NCBI RefSeq assembly: GCF_017255415.1
Contig: NZ_JAFJZZ010000003.1
Span: 186,001 to 250,000, forward strand
Length of the DNA stretch: 64,000 bases
From: Clostridium aminobutyricum
GTDB taxonomy: Bacteria > Bacillota > Clostridia > Peptostreptococcales > Anaerovoracaceae
Direction of reading: 5' to 3'
This document shows, piece by piece, positions 47,172 through 56,536 of this stretch. The position numbers and the translations under genes were made by a program. How positions within the stretch are numbered: the first letter of the stretch is position 1; every line of letters begins with the position of its first letter. The notes beneath the pieces are model-generated. The model did not search any database. It was not told the DNA's origin and worked only from the letters and a program-made list of their open reading frames with translations.

Positions 47172-49595
47172 ATGGAAAATTATATAAACAATAGGAAGGG
47201 AATCGTTATCCCTATCTCCAATACGGTTTTACTGCCGGGCGTGGTTTCTAAACTGAGGATATCCAGTCTGAGTGAGGAACAGCTTACGGCATTGGAAGAC
47301 GAACATACCGTGAACATTGCATTGCCGATGAAACAGAATTTCGGACAGCAGGCATTAAAAGAAGAGGATTTTTATCGAATCGGTGTTTCATTTCAAGTCA
47401 ATGAGATTGAAGAGATAGAGAGAGGATTCCAACTTACTATCAAAACCATAGAACGAATTGAAAGTAAAACTCTTTATATAGAAGATGAACTGATATTTAC
47501 CGACTATGATGTTTGCCCGGATGCTGACGATATCAACGAAAAAAGCTTGGAGGAAATGCTGAGCTATATCAAAAGAGTGACCCATGAAATCAGTGCAAAA
47601 TTTGTAGGAGGAGAACGATACAGCAAAATCATTGATGACTTTAAAGACTTAAACTCCATGATTGTTTATTTGTCTCAGTTCTTGCTGATCTCAAACGAAG
47701 AAAAATATGAACTGCTGAAGATTCAGTCCATGAAGGAGAGAAGTTTGCGCTTTATGGACTATCTGATGAAGCAGAAGGAAATCATTGAATTACAAATTCA
47801 ATTGGATGAAAAATTCTCCGAAAAGGCAAATAAGTATTACAGAGAGTCTGTACTCAGAGAACATTTGAGAGCCATTCAGGAAGAATTGAACGAAGGCAAA
47901 GACGAAGATTCGAAAAAGTCGAAAGATTATTTAAGCAAGATTGAAGAAGCCGGCATGCCATCTGATATCAAGGAAGCTGCTCTCGAAGAGCTGGATAAAA
48001 TGCAGGCGCAAGGCCCGAATGGCTCGGAGTATAATGTGATACGCAATTATCTGGATCTCTTGGTACAGCTGCCGTGGAAAAAAGAAGAAGCAACGCCGAT
48101 TAATCTTGGAGAAGCCAGACGGATTCTGGATGAGCAGCATTATGGTCTGGAAAAGGTGAAGGATCGAATCATACAGCATTTGGCGGTCATGCAGCTGAAA
48201 AATGACAAAAAAGGGTCCATTCTTTTGCTTGTAGGGCCTCCGGGAACCGGAAAGACCAGCCTTGGCAGGAGCATCGCCGATGCACTGGACAGAAAATATA
48301 TTCGTTTGAGCTTAGGAGGAATCCGGGATGAAGCGGAGATTCGAGGTCACCGCAGAACGTATGTAGGAGCAATGCCGGGCAGGATCCTTCAAAGCATCCG
48401 AAAGGCAGGAAAGAGCAATCCGGTGATGATTCTGGATGAAGTGGATAAACTGATGACCGGCGGATACAGCGGAGATCCTGCCAGTGCGTTACTGGAAGTT
48501 CTCGATCCGGAACAGAACAATACGTTTACCGATCACTATTTAGATCTCCCTTATGATTTGTCGGATGTGTTCTTTATTGCAACGGCAAATTCGACAGAAA
48601 GTATTCCGGGACCATTACTGGATCGTATGGAAGTGATTCAGATTTCCAGTTACACTATCGATGAAAAATTCCATATTGCGAAGAATTACTTAATACCAAG
48701 TGTTTTAGAAGAACACGGGTTAACAAAAGCACAATTGACTGTAGAAGATGAGGTATTGCATCAAATTATCACCGACTACACGTTGGAAGCCGGAGTCAGA
48801 GGACTGAAAAAGCAATTAGCGGCTTTAGCAAGGGTAACCTCCGAAAAAATTGTGTCCAGCAAAGTAGAAGTGCCATATAAGGTGAAAATCGAACAGTTGG
48901 ACGACTTGCTTGGCAGAAAGGTTTCACGTCATGACAGGGCTCAGGATGACAATCCGCCGGGCGTTGTGACAGGACTCGCTTGGACTCCTGTGGGAGGAGA
49001 AATCCTCTTTATTGAGGCAACCGACATGCCGGGAAGCGGAGAGGTGATGTTGACTGGTAAACTGGGCGACGTGATGAAAGAATCGGCGCGAATCTCTTTG
49101 AGCTTATTGAAGTCGAGATTGCCGTTGAATGCGGTTAATTTTAAAGAGAGGGATTTGCATATCCATGTGCCGTCGGGAGCCGTTCCGAAAGATGGGCCTT
49201 CTGCGGGTATTGGGTTATTCACGGCGCTTGCTTCTTTAGTCACAGGATTTAAAGTGGATTCTAAATTGGCGATGACCGGAGAGATTACGTTAAGAGGAGC
49301 GGTTTTGCCGATAGGAGGTTTAAAGGAAAAATTGATCGGTGCCCAACGGGCAGGCATAACAAAAGTGTTGATTCCGAAGGACAATGTGATCGACCTGAAG
49401 GATGTACCTGAAGAAGTTAAAAATCAATTGACGGTGATACCCGTAGAAACGATAGAAGACGTGCTGAAAGAAACACTGGGGATTTCTCTTCCGAGAATCG
49501 AGCATGTTCTTCCGCAAAGTGCCAGAGCAGTGATTGAAGGAACCATTATGACGGCACAACAAGCGGAGAATAATTCATTCAATACAAGGACGTAG
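47172..49595 (+). CDS. lon: ATP-dependent protease Lon (LonA)
   Basis: A hexameric AAA+ serine protease for damaged and regulatory proteins. Order: LAN substrate domain (1-190), coiled linker, AAA+ module with LLLVGPPGTGKTSLGRSIA, the YVGAMPGR loop and MILDEVDKL, then the protease domain with Ser677 (KDGPSAG) and Lys720 (GGLKEKL), the 43-residue spacing of true Lon. Start ATG 47172 (AGGAG six bases before) is chosen over the frame opening at 47088. At 807 aa it is normal. The LAN domain is diverged at its start (GIVIPISNTVLLPGVV). Confidence 0.95.
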   Translation: MENYINNRKGIVIPISNTVLLPGVVSKLRISSLSEEQLTALEDEHTVNIALPMKQNFGQQALKEEDFYRIGVSFQVNEIEEIERGFQLTIKTIERIESKTLYIEDELIFTDYDVCPDADDINEKSLEEMLSYIKRVTHEISAKFVGGERYSKIIDDFKDLNSMIVYLSQFLLISNEEKYELLKIQSMKERSLRFMDYLMKQKEIIELQIQLDEKFSEKANKYYRESVLREHLRAIQEELNEGKDEDSKKSKDYLSKIEEAGMPSDIKEAALEELDKMQAQGPNGSEYNVIRNYLDLLVQLPWKKEEATPINLGEARRILDEQHYGLEKVKDRIIQHLAVMQLKNDKKGSILLLVGPPGTGKTSLGRSIADALDRKYIRLSLGGIRDEAEIRGHRRTYVGAMPGRILQSIRKAGKSNPVMILDEVDKLMTGGYSGDPASALLEVLDPEQNNTFTDHYLDLPYDLSDVFFIATANSTESIPGPLLDRMEVIQISSYTIDEKFHIAKNYLIPSVLEEHGLTKAQLTVEDEVLHQIITDYTLEAGVRGLKKQLAALARVTSEKIVSSKVEVPYKVKIEQLDDLLGRKVSRHDRAQDDNPPGVVTGLAWTPVGGEILFIEATDMPGSGEVMLTGKLGDVMKESARISLSLLKSRLPLNAVNFKERDLHIHVPSGAVPKDGPSAGIGLFTALASLVTGFKVDSKLAMTGEITLRGAVLPIGGLKEKLIGAQRAGITKVLIPKDNVIDLKDVPEEVKNQLTVIPVETIEDVLKETLGISLPRIEHVLPQSARAVIEGTIMTAQQAENNSFNTRT

Positions 49596-49622
49596 CGGAT
49601 CTGCTGCGAGGTATGCAAGAAT

Positions 49623-49658
49623 AAAGGCGTGAGTAAAAGAAAACTCACGCCTTTATTT
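49623..49658. terminator. Bidirectional terminator between lon and the Dabb gene
   Basis: AAAGGCGTGAGT (49623-49634) pairs perfectly with ACTCACGCCTTT (49643-49654) between convergent genes. Confidence 0.85.
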
Positions 49659-49661
49659 GCG

Positions 49662-49952
49662 TTATTGCATCTCATAACAAAGAGATGCTTGGGTATCCAG
49701 AACACCGCCTATATAGGTGGCTACTTCTAAATGGACTGGATGGACGAGGTAACCGTCCAGATCTTCCAAAGAAGCAAATTTTGTAATGAGAAGCAGATCA
49801 TATGCAGAGCTGCTAGGGCGAAGGTTGGTTTCAACTTGTATATCCAGTAATCCTTCAATTTTTCCTTTCATACCAAGAAGAACAGCTTGTGCTTTCTTTA
49901 CGTTGTCTTCTTCCCGGTCTTTTAGTTTTAATAGTACATTGTTTACAATCAT
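49662..49952 (-). CDS. Dabb (stress-responsive alpha/beta barrel) protein, 96 aa
   Basis: A dimeric ferredoxin-like barrel typical of the Dabb family: VNNVLLKLKDRE at the start, LRPSSSAYDLLLITKFASLEDLDGYLVHPVHLEV in the middle (in pieces), and a Tyr near the end. The His and Tyr pattern fits, but the enzyme activity of most family members is unknown. The gene overlaps the AlkC-like gene by 4 bases and lies downstream of it on the same strand. Confidence 0.85.
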   Translation of the reverse strand: MIVNNVLLKLKDREEDNVKKAQAVLLGMKGKIEGLLDIQVETNLRPSSSAYDLLLITKFASLEDLDGYLVHPVHLEVATYIGGVLDTQASLCYEMQ

Positions 49953-51061
49953 GATTTGACCTCCTGTAATAATAATGTTGTTTGTGCGGCTTCGTGTCCA
50001 TTGACAAGCAATACAATCCTATGAATGCCAGGATAATGCCGCCTTGTGGTAAGATTCATAAAGTTATGATGACGTGTTCCCGATAAATGTACATGACCGG
50101 TTACGGCCTTATCCGAGAGCAAGAACAATTTGCGGGAAGGCTTACCGTTGGATTTAATAAAATCGATGCCATATTCCAATCGGATATTCGATTTTGTTTC
50201 CAACTCAACGTCCAAAGAATAATGCAGATCACAACGGTCTCCAATACAAAGCTGATCTGGATGAACGGTCAGACCGGCATGATGAAATAAAGGATTTTCC
50301 GTTGAAGCTTTCGCATAACCAAACAAAGCCAAAGCCTCCGGATTAGCCTTGCGAATAAGCGTACGGCAGCCATGCCGCAGAATCCAGTCCGTGTCGGGAT
50401 TAGTGCCAATCCATCGTTCTGCGGTTTTTAATACCAACTCCGGATTATCTTTTGCAATATCGTTCAGATTGTTGGCGACACTTTTACGAACATATAAAGA
50501 TGGATCGGATTTCAACTTTTCCAACACTTCCAGAACAGGAGAAGGATCTATTTTATAAAGAGGAAGATCCATACTCCAAGGAAGTCGAGGACGGCAGCCC
50601 TCACTGGATAAACGTCGTACATGTTCATTAGGATGAACTGACCACTGGCGCATATAGCCCATAGTACGTTCGGGATTCTGAAGTATAAATGGCCGGATCG
50701 CAAATTCGGAGGAGGAGCGCTGTGTAAAACGCGCTAAAGCTTCCATAGAAAGCTCCCAATACTCTTCACGGAGTCCGTAAACAGCAACAAAATCAGGAAA
50801 GAACAAATACGGAAAGCCGCAGCAATCCTCATCAATGGCGTATAGCACTGCCAAAGCATCTTCATAGTCTCGCGGTAAACATTCCCCTAATATCGTTGCA
50901 ATCCGGTTCATACGGGCTCGTAACGGTAATGTATCCCATGGATGCATCTGTACAGCCGCGAGAAAATGTTCACAGGGAAAATCTCCATAAGCAGCATGTA
51001 CTTTATATCCAAAGTCCTGTAGAAATGTTGACGTATAGATTTCCTTTAGCGTATCACCCAT
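49949..51061 (-). CDS. AlkC-type DNA alkylation repair protein with C-terminal Ig-like domain, 370 aa
   Basis: Residues about 1-265 are HEAT-like helices (the phrases MGYMRQWSVHPNEHVRRLSSEGCRPRLPW and SLYVRKSVANNLNDIAKDNP, in pieces, are typical of AlkC/AlkD). Residues after about 265 form a beta-rich, Ig-like domain, as in B. mycoides AlkC. AlkC excises N3-methyl purines by wrapping DNA, without base flipping. Start MGDTLKE (51061) has TTGGAG upstream on the minus strand; MEDW at 51082 has none. This is the window's second alkylation-repair gene, with the glycosylase at 41195. Confidence 0.85.
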   Translation of the reverse strand: MGDTLKEIYTSTFLQDFGYKVHAAYGDFPCEHFLAAVQMHPWDTLPLRARMNRIATILGECLPRDYEDALAVLYAIDEDCCGFPYLFFPDFVAVYGLREEYWELSMEALARFTQRSSSEFAIRPFILQNPERTMGYMRQWSVHPNEHVRRLSSEGCRPRLPWSMDLPLYKIDPSPVLEVLEKLKSDPSLYVRKSVANNLNDIAKDNPELVLKTAERWIGTNPDTDWILRHGCRTLIRKANPEALALFGYAKASTENPLFHHAGLTVHPDQLCIGDRCDLHYSLDVELETKSNIRLEYGIDFIKSNGKPSRKLFLLSDKAVTGHVHLSGTRHHNFMNLTTRRHYPGIHRIVLLVNGHEAAQTTLLLQEVKS

Positions 51062-51191
51062 AATCGATCTCCAATCTTCCATAGCTTAATCAATAGATAA
51101 TTTAATAATTTTATTATCCTTCATAATGAAATGGAAATCCAGCAGTAAAGACTCTAGAAATCCGATTTTATCATGATTACCTTGCTATAAT

Positions 51192-51989
51192 TTAAATAGT
51201 TCGGATGATTCCGCCGTCAATGATATGTTCACTTCCCGTGATATAAGAAGCCCTGTCTGATACGAGAAAAGCGACAAGCTCTGCCACTTCTTCCGGCTTT
51301 GCCGGGCGTCCGAGCGGTATACCGCCGAGTGCATCCATTAATTCCTGTCTGGCTGCAGCATAATCACTTTTTGAGTTTTCAGCCATTCGTTCAATAAGAC
51401 GTTCTGCTGCTTTGGTTTCAGTGAACCCGGGCGCAACCATATTGATGCGAATGCCTTTGGGGCCTAACTGAGTGGCAAGATTTTTACTGTAATTCGTTAG
51501 AGCAGCTTTCGCTGCGGAATAAGGCATTGTCATGATCCCCGGAAGTGTACGCTGAATAGAGGTTATATGAATAATAACTCCCTTGTGCTGTTCTAGCATG
51601 CATGGCAAGAATCCCCGATCCAGCCGTACCGATGAAAAAAGATTCTGATTAAAAGCGGTCAGCCAATCTTCATCACTTAGTGTCAATGCACCAGCAGTGG
51701 AGGAAGAGGAACCGCCTACATTATTGATCAAAATATCTAATCCGCCGAATTTTTCTAAGGTCTCCTTAATAATTTTTTCAGTCCCTTCAGTCGTTCCGAC
51801 GTCCGCCTGAATCAGTTCGACTGAATCCGGCAGGTCATCCGAAAAGGTTCGTGCCGCAGTCATTACGGTTGCACCCGCTTTCAGCAAACGATCAACAATC
51901 GCCTGACCGATCCCCTTCGTACCGCCTGTCACCAGCACACGTTTCCCGTCAAGTTCCTTGCTCAAATCAACTAATAAATGATTTTCCAA
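51192..51989 (-). CDS. Short-chain dehydrogenase/reductase, 265 aa
   Basis: A classical SDR: cofactor motif VTGGTKGIGQAIVDRLL, INNVGG-type NNVG, and the active-site Ser in HITSIQRT with YSAAKAAL (Tyr-x-x-x-Lys). It ends with SYITGSEHIIDGGIIRTI. Cofactor preference and substrate are open. The start is TTG 51989 with GGAGG on the minus strand 9 bases earlier. The promoter region carries an operator matching the one before the neighbouring WYL regulator. Confidence 0.9.
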   Translation of the reverse strand: MENHLLVDLSKELDGKRVLVTGGTKGIGQAIVDRLLKAGATVMTAARTFSDDLPDSVELIQADVGTTEGTEKIIKETLEKFGGLDILINNVGGSSSSTAGALTLSDEDWLTAFNQNLFSSVRLDRGFLPCMLEQHKGVIIHITSIQRTLPGIMTMPYSAAKAALTNYSKNLATQLGPKGIRINMVAPGFTETKAAERLIERMAENSKSDYAAARQELMDALGGIPLGRPAKPEEVAELVAFLVSDRASYITGSEHIIDGGIIRTI

Positions 51990-52032
51990 AATGTGTTACC
52001 TCCATTCAATTGATGTATAGGTCTAGTATAAC

Positions 52033-52068
52033 CATAGAAACCTGACGACAGTACGTCAGGTTTCTATG
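52033..52068. promoter_or_regulatory. WYL-regulator operator (perfect inverted repeat) before the SDR gene
   Basis: A 15-bp perfect inverted repeat (52033-52047 and 52054-52068). Its core CCTGAC-N8-GTCAGG (52041-52060) recurs at 53004-53023 as CCTGAC-N8-GTCATA. On the minus strand TATACT lies about 15 bases downstream, so a bound regulator would cover the -35 region of the SDR promoter. Confidence 0.65.
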
Positions 52069-52970
52069 TGATATTTATTTGCCATGTCTCGAATGCGATT
52101 TGCCATCTCCGACCGTATCCACTGAGGTTCTATGACTTCAAGCAGAGAACCAAAAGAAAAAAGGTAATTAAAAATCCACTCGCCAACCGGCAGAGATGTA
52201 TTGACCGTGTACGAGCCATCTTGATGTTTCGTAATATCTTTTTCACAGAAATCATCATATACCCGATAAGCACCTTCCGCTGCTATTTTAAGCTGAAGAG
52301 GAAGGGTAACAGGAGCTTCTGCTAAGACTGCGGCGGAAAACTGTTCCTGTGAAGGAAGGTGGAAACAGGAATCGCCTGTGATTCGAACTTCAGACATACG
52401 TGTTATCTTGAACGTTCGGAAGGACATCCGATGAAGACAATAGCCTTTCAGGTACCATGCCTTATCCTTAAAAAGAAGCTTCATCGGTTCAACAAGGCGA
52501 TTACTTTTTTCACCGTCGCCATTGAAATAAGAAAAAGCGATGATTTTTTGCTCTAAAATAGCATTTTTAAGCAGGCTAAATGCCTCTTTTTGTTTTTGGT
52601 CACTTCCCCAGGGTGAAAATTCTACTTCTATCCAGTTCGCTTTACTTTTAAAAAAGAGACTGCTCAATTTTGAGAGCACCTCATCGAGTTCCGGGTATTG
52701 AACAGCGGATAAGCTCTGTAAAGCAAGCAGAATCTCATCCTGTTCTTTTTCAGAAAGAAGAGATTTATTAAGAATAAACTTTTCATTCAGCGAGATTCCG
52801 CCGCCCTTGCCTTGACTCGCATAAATCGGAATCCCCGCTTGGCTCAGGGCTTCCATATCCCGATAGATCGTCCGAACCGATACTTCGAAACGCTTGGCTA
52901 ATTCCGGAGCAGTGACGGTACCTCTTTCAAGGAGGATATATATCATTTGAAACAATCTGCTGATCTGCAT
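52056..52970 (-). CDS. YafY-type HTH and WYL-domain transcriptional regulator, 304 aa
   Basis: An N-terminal DeoR/HTH_11 winged helix (MIYILLERGTVTAPELAKRFEVSVRTIYRDMEAL, in pieces) is followed by the WYL ligand-sensing domain (WYLKGYCLHRMSFRTFKITRM). The C-terminal WCX part follows. WYL proteins sense small ligands or nucleic acids. The shared operator before its own gene and before the SDR gene suggests it controls both. It lies just upstream of the SDR on the same strand. Confidence 0.9.
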   Translation of the reverse strand: MQISRLFQMIYILLERGTVTAPELAKRFEVSVRTIYRDMEALSQAGIPIYASQGKGGGISLNEKFILNKSLLSEKEQDEILLALQSLSAVQYPELDEVLSKLSSLFFKSKANWIEVEFSPWGSDQKQKEAFSLLKNAILEQKIIAFSYFNGDGEKSNRLVEPMKLLFKDKAWYLKGYCLHRMSFRTFKITRMSEVRITGDSCFHLPSQEQFSAAVLAEAPVTLPLQLKIAAEGAYRVYDDFCEKDITKHQDGSYTVNTSLPVGEWIFNYLFSFGSLLEVIEPQWIRSEMANRIRDMANKYHIET

Positions 52971-53003
52971 TTTATCACCTCCATTTCATTATAGAACAGA
53001 TAA

Positions 53004-53023
53004 CCTGACAACATCATGTCATA
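53004..53023. promoter_or_regulatory. Second copy of the WYL-regulator operator
   Basis: CCTGAC-N8-GTCATA, 34 bases before the WYL gene start. The same 6-8-6 spacing as the copy at 52041. Confidence 0.55.
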
Positions 53024-53142
53024 TTTTGTGATTTTGATATAATTATTATTCAAACCCATAATAAATATTGAGTGAAATTCGTACTGCTTAAGGCAGTCTG
53101 CAGCCTCTTTTTAATGGCTGAGACAGGTTGAATAGAGGGATG

Positions 53143-53192
53143 TTGACATAAGTAGGGTAACGTATTATACTTTTAGTGTAGTTACACTAAAA
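53143..53192 (+). promoter_or_regulatory. Promoter and MarR operator before the redox-type marR gene
   Basis: TTGACA (53143-53148) and TATACT (53166-53171), spacer 17 bp. The -10 is followed by the perfect inverted repeat TTTTAGTGTA-N2-TACACTAAAA (53171-53192), well placed for autorepression. Confidence 0.85.
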
Positions 53193-53209
53193 ACGAGGTG
53201 ATTGACTCT

Positions 53210-53635
53210 ATGAAAAACCATGAAAAGAAGCCGTCTGTTTGCAATTGCTTAAATTTGCGCAGAGCTTCCTTAGCCATCACAAAAATATATGATGAAATGC
53301 TGGCTCCAAGCGGATTGACAGTCAGCCAATATTCAATCTTGAAGCACCTAAAACATTTGGGACCTGTCAGCGTCAGCGAGTTGGCCCTACATATCCGGCT
53401 AGACAGGACGACTCTGGTTCGCAGCTTAAAACCTCTTGAGGCAGAGTCCTTCATTATGGACATTTCTCAGAAGGGCACCCGAAATCGTCAGCTTCAATTA
53501 ACCGATAAGGGGATGGTAAAATACCTAGAAGCAGAAGCCCTGTGGAACCAGGCACAGGAATATATGGAGCAGAAGATTGGGCGAGAAAATATTGAAAAAT
53601 TAACATCTCTCCTGACCATGATTGAGAGCTTATAA
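53210..53635 (+). CDS. MarR-family regulator with N-terminal CxC, 141 aa
   Basis: A winged-helix MarR protein (LTVSQYSILKHLKHLGPVSVSELALHIRL, then DRTTLVRSLKPLEAESFI, in pieces). The N-terminus carries SVCNCLNLRRAS, a CxC pair seen in a group of MarR proteins where a redox or metal signal is plausible. ATG 53210 with GAGGTGA upstream is chosen over GTG 53198. Its operator recurs before the QueG-like/hcp pair, so it probably controls nitrogen-oxide or oxidative defence. Confidence 0.88.
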   Translation: MKNHEKKPSVCNCLNLRRASLAITKIYDEMLAPSGLTVSQYSILKHLKHLGPVSVSELALHIRLDRTTLVRSLKPLEAESFIMDISQKGTRNRQLQLTDKGMVKYLEAEALWNQAQEYMEQKIGRENIEKLTSLLTMIESL

Positions 53636-53711
53636 TCAAATTAACTATAATATTATTTATGTGAATTTAAAAATTATTCTTATGGAGGTAAAGCCACATA
53701 AGGATTCATCT

Positions 53712-53735
53712 TGCTATAATAGTGTATATACACGA
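53712..53735 (+). promoter_or_regulatory. Promoter and second MarR operator before the QueG-like/hcp operon
   Basis: An extended -10 (TGCTATAAT, 53712-53720) overlaps TAGTGTA-N2-TACACGA (53720-53735), the same 7-2-7 layout as the operator at 53174-53189. The palindromic core GTGTATATACAC is perfect. Confidence 0.7.
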
Positions 53736-53757
53736 TTAATACAAAGGAGACTGGAAA

Positions 53758-54810
53758 ATGAGTATAGAAAAATTGATACAGGATAAGGCATATGAATTCG
53801 GCTATGAAAAATGCGGAATTGTTCGTATTCAGGATTTGGAGGGTTATGATAAATGTTTCATGGAACGTATCGATAAAGTTCCCGCGTCAAAGCTGTTTTA
53901 TCGAAACCAAAGACGTCTGACCAATCTGGCTGAACAGTACCCGTGGGCAAAATCGGTCATCGTCGTTGTTTCTCATTATGGACATTACAAAGTACCGGAG
54001 CAATTAAAAGGTCATATTGGCAAACACTATATATTTGACGGACGCGTCAATGAGGAATCACAGGAATTTAAGAGCAGTGTTGCCATGGAAAAATTTCTGG
54101 AAGAGCTGGGACTTAGAACTGTTTCAAACCGAAAATTTGGTGTCGTGGGCTTGCGGTGGGCGGCCATGAAAGCCGGTCTCGGAATCGTACGCAGAAACAA
54201 TTTCTTTTATACAGAATCGGGTTCTTGGGTAGAACTGGAAGCGTGGATAACCGACAAGGAGATGGAACTGATAGAATCAACTGCTTTACCCAATTGCCCT
54301 AAGGGCTGTTCCAATTGTATCAAAGCCTGTCCTACTTGTTCGCTCTCCTCTCCTTATACGATGAATCCTGTCAGCTGTGTTTCATTTCTGACCACTTTTG
54401 GCGGTCGCGATTTGGAAAAAGACCCACTTAGAAAGAGTTTTGGGACTTGGATCTATGGGTGCGATGCTTGTCAGGATGCGTGCCCGATGAATCATGGCAC
54501 ATGGAAAGAGAAAAATGAGTTCCCCGAGGTGTTAGAGATAGCCCACCTTCTTACCCCGGAAAATATTATGAAAATGGACGAAAATTTTTATAAACGCAGC
54601 ATACAACCAAAATTCTTTTACCTTACTCCGGATGAATTATGGAAATGGAAAGTAAATACACTGAATTTCATGCGCAATAATTATCAGGAAAGTTATAGAC
54701 CCTATATCCTGGAGGCCTGCAAGAATGAAAATGACAAGATTCGCGAAATCGCACAGAGGGTTTGCAAAGAGATAGAAGCACATAATTTTGGACTAATTTG
54801 GCAATTATAA
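53758..54810 (+). CDS. QueG-like double [4Fe-4S] protein, 350 aa
   Basis: Related to epoxyqueuosine reductase: a vitamin B12-binding-like N-terminal domain (GLRWAAMKAGLGIVRRNNFFYTESGSWVELEAW, in pieces) and two ferredoxin motifs, CPKGCSNCIKACPT and CDACQDACPM. True QueG is usually near queuosine genes and about 370-380 aa. Here the gene is 31 bases before hcp with a shared MarR operator, so it may be an electron-transfer paralog serving Hcp rather than a tRNA enzyme. This is inference. Confidence 0.75.
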   Translation: MSIEKLIQDKAYEFGYEKCGIVRIQDLEGYDKCFMERIDKVPASKLFYRNQRRLTNLAEQYPWAKSVIVVVSHYGHYKVPEQLKGHIGKHYIFDGRVNEESQEFKSSVAMEKFLEELGLRTVSNRKFGVVGLRWAAMKAGLGIVRRNNFFYTESGSWVELEAWITDKEMELIESTALPNCPKGCSNCIKACPTCSLSSPYTMNPVSCVSFLTTFGGRDLEKDPLRKSFGTWIYGCDACQDACPMNHGTWKEKNEFPEVLEIAHLLTPENIMKMDENFYKRSIQPKFFYLTPDELWKWKVNTLNFMRNNYQESYRPYILEACKNENDKIREIAQRVCKEIEAHNFGLIWQL

Positions 54811-54840
54811 TCCCAATAGCTCATTATACGGGAGGTTAAA

Positions 54841-56490
54841 ATGGATAATTTAATGTTTTGTTATCAATGCGAACAAACGGCAGGGGGCAAAGGCTGTACC
54901 AAAAGAGGTGTATGCGGGAAAACGCCGGAAGTAGCCGGAATGCAGGATTTATTAATTTACCAGTTAAAAGGTATTGCGATCTATGCCGAAGGATATTTGC
55001 AAAAAGGGGAAAATGTACCCAAGGAATATGTTTCGTTTATTGAGGATTCCCTATTTCAGACGCTGACCAACGTTAATTTTGATGAAAAAGCACATATTGA
55101 GATGCTGAAAAAGTCTCAGCTATTGAAAGAAAAGATTCGTAAAGAGCAGCCGCATATAGTTACGACAAGAGATGAAGCTCTTTTTCAGTTGCAGTCCGAT
55201 CGCAATTTTATATTGCAAAACATGAAAAGAGCCGGAATTATGCACGACCAGACACTGGATGCGGATATTCGTTCCCTGCGGGAAACTGTTAAATTCGGTC
55301 TGAAAGGGATTGCGGCTTATGGACATCAGGCGCGGTTCATTGGTTACTGGGACGATGAAGTAGACAACTATTACTGTAAAGCATTAGCCGCTACCACCAA
55401 TGATTCGTTGTCAATCGATGATTTGGTTGCTTTGACCTTGCAGACAGGGCAGATGGCGGTAAAGGTAATGAGCGTTTTGGATAGGGCAAATAATGAAAGA
55501 TTTGGGGCACCTTCTCCTCATCGAGTAAATCGGAGATTAAAAAAGGGCCCGCTTATTGTTATTTCCGGTCATGATCTGCATGATCTTGAGCGGTTGCTGG
55601 AACAAACAGAAAACAAAGGGATTCATGTCTATACGCATGGAGAAATGCTTCCTTCTCACGGGTACGAAAAACTGAAAGCTTATCCACATTTGGCAGGCAA
55701 TTTTGGCGGAGCATGGCAAGATCAGCAAAAACAGTTTGCGAATTTGCCGGGGGCCATCCTGATGACCACCAATTGTCTGATGACACCGCAGCCTTCCTAT
55801 CAGGATCGAATTTTTACGACGAGTGTTGTGGGCTTTGAAGGACTTACACACATTCCAAAGGGAGAAGACGGAACCAAAGACTTCACGCCCGTGATTAACA
55901 AAGCATTGGAATTAGGTGGTTTTGAGGAAGACGAAATGCCAAAAGAAATTACGGTAGGGTTCGGACACAGGGCCGTATTGGAGCATGCGGATAAGATTGT
56001 AGAAGCGGTAAAGAACGGAGCAATCAAGAGGTTTTTCCTGATCGGAGGTTGTGATGGGGCACATCGTGAGCGAAGTTATTACACCGAATTTGCAAAACTG
56101 CTTCCCGACGATTGTATGATTTTGACTTTGGCCTGTGGAAAATACCGTATGAATGATTTGGAGTTCGGAGCGATTGACGGCATACCCCGTCTGCTGGATG
56201 TGGGTCAGTGTAATGATTCTTACTCTGCGATCGTGATTGCAAAAGCACTGGCCGATGCTTTTGCGTGCGGCATCAATCAGCTGCCGCTCTCTTTTATTTT
56301 ATCATGGTATGAACAAAAGGCGGTGGCCGTATTGCTGGCACTGCTCTCGCTAAATGTACAGAATATCTATCTGGGTCCCGTGCTTCCGGCTTTCCTCAGT
56401 CCAAATGTGTTACAGCTTCTGGTCGATACGTTCCGGCTTAACCATATTTCTACCCCTGACCAAGACTTGAAGACGATATTGACTGTATAA
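54841..56490 (+). CDS. hcp: Hybrid cluster protein (hydroxylamine/NO reductase)
   Basis: The 549-aa Hcp contains the N-terminal [4Fe-4S] motif C-x2-C-x8-C-x5-C at residues 7, 10, 19 and 25 (CYQCEQTAGGKGC), the spacing of the class I proteins of anaerobes. The hybrid Fe-S-O cluster ligands are expected from the conserved Glu, His and Cys farther on (for example GFGHRAVLEHADKIVEAV, LIGGCDGA and LACGKYR). Hcp reduces hydroxylamine or nitric oxide and drives S-nitrosylation in some bacteria. Its operon shares the MarR operator described above. Confidence 0.93.
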   Translation: MDNLMFCYQCEQTAGGKGCTKRGVCGKTPEVAGMQDLLIYQLKGIAIYAEGYLQKGENVPKEYVSFIEDSLFQTLTNVNFDEKAHIEMLKKSQLLKEKIRKEQPHIVTTRDEALFQLQSDRNFILQNMKRAGIMHDQTLDADIRSLRETVKFGLKGIAAYGHQARFIGYWDDEVDNYYCKALAATTNDSLSIDDLVALTLQTGQMAVKVMSVLDRANNERFGAPSPHRVNRRLKKGPLIVISGHDLHDLERLLEQTENKGIHVYTHGEMLPSHGYEKLKAYPHLAGNFGGAWQDQQKQFANLPGAILMTTNCLMTPQPSYQDRIFTTSVVGFEGLTHIPKGEDGTKDFTPVINKALELGGFEEDEMPKEITVGFGHRAVLEHADKIVEAVKNGAIKRFFLIGGCDGAHRERSYYTEFAKLLPDDCMILTLACGKYRMNDLEFGAIDGIPRLLDVGQCNDSYSAIVIAKALADAFACGINQLPLSFILSWYEQKAVAVLLALLSLNVQNIYLGPVLPAFLSPNVLQLLVDTFRLNHISTPDQDLKTILTV

Positions 56491-56536
56491 TAAAAAGAGA
56501 AAATTCACTTGATTGCCGGTTTATATGAAAATTATT

